Assembly (NCBI GenBank): GCA_964630665.1 | Contig: CAZVVN010000049.1 | Span: 1-25,692 of the forward strand | DNA from: UBA9619 sp964630665 | GTDB taxonomy: Bacteria; Pseudomonadota; Gammaproteobacteria; Arenicellales; UBA868 | Reading direction: 5' to 3' | DNA length: 25,692 nucleotides | Part shown: positions 24,278 through 25,692 of the stretch, one piece after another | Layout of the letters: each line of letters begins with the position of its first letter | Position numbering within the stretch: the stretch's first letter is position 1 | Position numbers and translations under genes: made by a program | The notes under the pieces: model-generated | Database searches by the model: none | What the model saw: the letters and a program-made list of their open reading frames with translations, nothing else | Told to the model about the DNA's origin: nothing

Positions 24278-24562
24278 ATGGAATTGCGTAAGGAAATGGG
24301 TCTGACCCATGCGGATTTTTTTCGGATGCTGGCGCAGCTGCCGGGTGGCTGGCTGCAGGAGACCTGGGCGGATGGGGCGAGCCTGAAATTTGCGGACGGC
24401 CGGATCGAGATCAGACTGGGGCCGGAGCAGCGAAGGCACCTGAGCGCCCTGGTGCGAATCCCAGCGACCGAAGTCTTGTTTAGATATGAAAACCTCTCGG
24501 AAGCCGAGCAAGAAAACTTTCAGGCCAGGTTCGACCTGACCTACCAGCGGGGTGGGGGCTAA
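24278..24562 (+). CDS. Unrecognised 94-residue protein ending in Gly-Gly-Gly
   Basis: I do not recognise this family. The ATG at 24278 gives MELRKEMGLTHADFFRML; the frame is open from a TTG at 24245 inside moaD, which would add 11 residues. It begins with a helix-like segment (THADFFRMLAQLPGGW). An alternating strand-like stretch follows (SLKFADGRIEIRLGPEQRRHLSALVRIPATEVLFRYENL). It ends in a helix and the tail FDLTYQRGGG. There is no signal peptide, membrane segment or cysteine cluster. It lies 19 bases after the MoaD-like gene and 6 bases before moaA, so it is firmly operonic. Position suggests a part in cofactor assembly or AOR maturation. The terminal GGG recalls sulfur-carrier tails but may be coincidence. 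Confidence 0.8.
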   Translation: MELRKEMGLTHADFFRMLAQLPGGWLQETWADGASLKFADGRIEIRLGPEQRRHLSALVRIPATEVLFRYENLSEAEQENFQARFDLTYQRGGG

Positions 24563-24568
24563 CGACTG

Positions 24569-25606
24569 ATGGGTTCAGCTGAGTTGCCAACTGTTCGGGA
24601 TACCTTGGATCGACCGGTCCGTGATCTACGAATCTCGGTAACGGATCGCTGCAATTTTCGCTGCATCTACTGCATGCCGCGGGAAGTTTTTGGACCGGGT
24701 TACGCATTTGTCCCCCGTGACGACCTGCTGAGGCTGGAGGAGATCGCCCGGCTGACCCGTGTATTTGCAGGTCTGGGCGTGCGCAAGGTCCGGATCACCG
24801 GTGGAGAGCCCATGATTCGGCGGAACCTGGAATATCTTATCGAAGCGGTATCGGCAATTACCGGGATTGACGACATTAGTATGACGACCAATGCTTCATT
24901 GCTGACCCGGAGGCGGGCTGAGTCTCTTCGAGAAGCGGGACTTAAGCGTCTTACTGTCAGTTTAGATGCACTGGATGAAGAGACGTTCAGGCAGGTCAAC
25001 GACGTTGACTTTCCCGTGGCCAGCGTACTGAAAGGTATCGACAACGCACAGGCGGCGGGTTATGAAAGCATCAAGGTCAACGCTGTCATCAAACGCGGGC
25101 TTAATGACGACAGCATACTACCACTGGCCCGGTATTTCCAAGGTACAGGCCTGATCCTGCGTTTTATTGAATTTATGGACGTGGGATCGACCAACAACTG
25201 GAAACTTGATGAGGTTATTCCGGCTACTGAGATGATGGCGATGATTGACCAAGAGATGGCGATCGAGCCACTCTCTCCCAATTACCAGGGAGAGGTCGCC
25301 AAGCGCTGGCGCTACGTCGATGGCAGCGGTGAGGTGGGCTTTATTACGTCGGTGACCGAATCTTTCTGCCGGGATTGCACACGAGCGAGGCTCACGGCCA
25401 TAGGGCAGGTGTATACCTGCCTGTTTGCAGCGAAGGGGCATGATCTTCGTGGTCCACTCCGCGCTGGTGCCAGTGATGAAGTGCTGACCGGGGTCATAAG
25501 GTCTCTGTGGGGAGCACGAGAGGATCGTTATTCGGAATTGCGTGGTCAGGTCCCGGTCGATGTTTTGGCTGCACCGCGGGTCGAGATGTCGCATATCGGG
25601 GGCTGA
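24569..25606 (+). CDS. moaA: GTP 3',8-cyclase (molybdenum/tungsten cofactor biosynthesis protein A)
   Basis: This is a 345-residue radical SAM enzyme. The N-terminal cluster motif is C28, C32 and C35 in DRCNFRCIYCMP. SAM-binding RITGGEP lies at residues 75-81. The second cluster ligands are C267, C270 and C284 in SFCRDCTRARLTAIGQVYTCLFA. The C-terminus ends in HIGG, the Gly-Gly tail that in MoaA inserts into the active site. It converts GTP to 3',8-cH2GTP, the first step towards the pyranopterin. Its partner MoaC is not in the window. It starts 6 bases after the 94-residue gene and appears to be the last gene of the AOR operon. Confidence 0.95.
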   Translation: MGSAELPTVRDTLDRPVRDLRISVTDRCNFRCIYCMPREVFGPGYAFVPRDDLLRLEEIARLTRVFAGLGVRKVRITGGEPMIRRNLEYLIEAVSAITGIDDISMTTNASLLTRRRAESLREAGLKRLTVSLDALDEETFRQVNDVDFPVASVLKGIDNAQAAGYESIKVNAVIKRGLNDDSILPLARYFQGTGLILRFIEFMDVGSTNNWKLDEVIPATEMMAMIDQEMAIEPLSPNYQGEVAKRWRYVDGSGEVGFITSVTESFCRDCTRARLTAIGQVYTCLFAAKGHDLRGPLRAGASDEVLTGVIRSLWGAREDRYSELRGQVPVDVLAAPRVEMSHIGG

Positions 25607-25634
25607 ATCTGTCCCGGTCCGTCTTCACGGCGTT

Positions 25635-25692
25635 TCAGTAGTCTGGACGGGTCGCGCACGCGGGGCAGGTTGGATTGCGCGGCAGTGTAATA
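25635..25692 (-). CDS. Probable MoeB/ThiF/HesA-family adenylyltransferase (C-terminal fragment)
   Basis: Only the last 18 codons are visible on the minus strand, ending in TGA at 25637-25635. The residues read ITLPRNPTCPACATRPDY. The pattern 'basic-(D/N)P-x-CPxC' at the extreme C-terminus is typical of MoeB/ThiF-like E1 enzymes, where the last CxxC completes the structural zinc site. Such an enzyme would activate the C-terminal glycine of the MoaD-like protein in the facing operon. The evidence is short but fits the neighbourhood. It is convergent with moaA, 28 bases away. A different zinc-binding protein cannot be excluded. Confidence 0.55.
   Translation of the reverse strand, partial: ITLPRNPTCPACATRPDY

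Overview
The window looks like chromosomal DNA of a proteobacterium, most likely an uncultured gammaproteobacterium. The xseB-ispA-dxs order, a ParE-type topoisomerase IV subunit, a leucine-degradation (liu) operon and an alkyltransferase-like repair protein all fit that group. I cannot fix the genus. Genes are densely packed on both strands, with no rRNA, tRNA, insertion sequence, phage or CRISPR array, and no gene-free stretch reaches 300 bases.

Layout. (1) Bases 1-1503 (+): an acetolactate-synthase-like ThDP enzyme cut by the window start. (2) 1656-8461 (-): a tight leucine/isovalerate degradation operon, liuA, thiolase, liuB, liuC, liuD. It takes isovaleryl-CoA to HMG-CoA and includes an acetoacetyl-CoA thiolase. 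The HMG-CoA lyase is not in the window. A perfect 24-bp palindrome covers its promoter. (3) 8756-10637 (+): an ABHD10-like serine hydrolase, xanthine phosphoribosyltransferase and an alkyltransferase-like (ATL) protein. (4) 10614-15571 (-): xseB, ispA, dxs, folE2 and a Mak-like ROK sugar kinase, joining isoprenoid precursor supply with pterin/queuosine precursor supply. (5) 15689-18115 (+): rubrerythrin and parE. (6) 18187-19991 (-): a flippase-like membrane protein followed by a GNAT acetyltransferase. (7) 20231-25606 (+): a tungsten-type aldehyde:ferredoxin oxidoreductase (AOR) operon. It holds a four-cluster ferredoxin, the AOR catalytic subunit, an FAD/NAD(P)-type reductase, a MoaD/ThiS-like protein, an unrecognised 94-residue protein and MoaA. 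(8) 25635-25692 (-): what looks like the C-terminus of a MoeB/ThiF-like adenylyltransferase, convergent with moaA.

The most distinctive part is region 7. Its FeS, W and FAD subunits match the layout of AorABC from Aromatoleum-type bacteria, which couples aldehyde oxidation to NAD+ reduction or, in reverse, acid reduction. The operon also carries its own pterin-cofactor genes: MoaA makes the cyclic pyranopterin precursor, a MoaD homologue ends in Gly-Gly, and a MoeB-like activator appears to lie next door. The 94-residue protein between moaD and moaA also ends in Gly-Gly-Gly. It is the best candidate here for an undescribed component.
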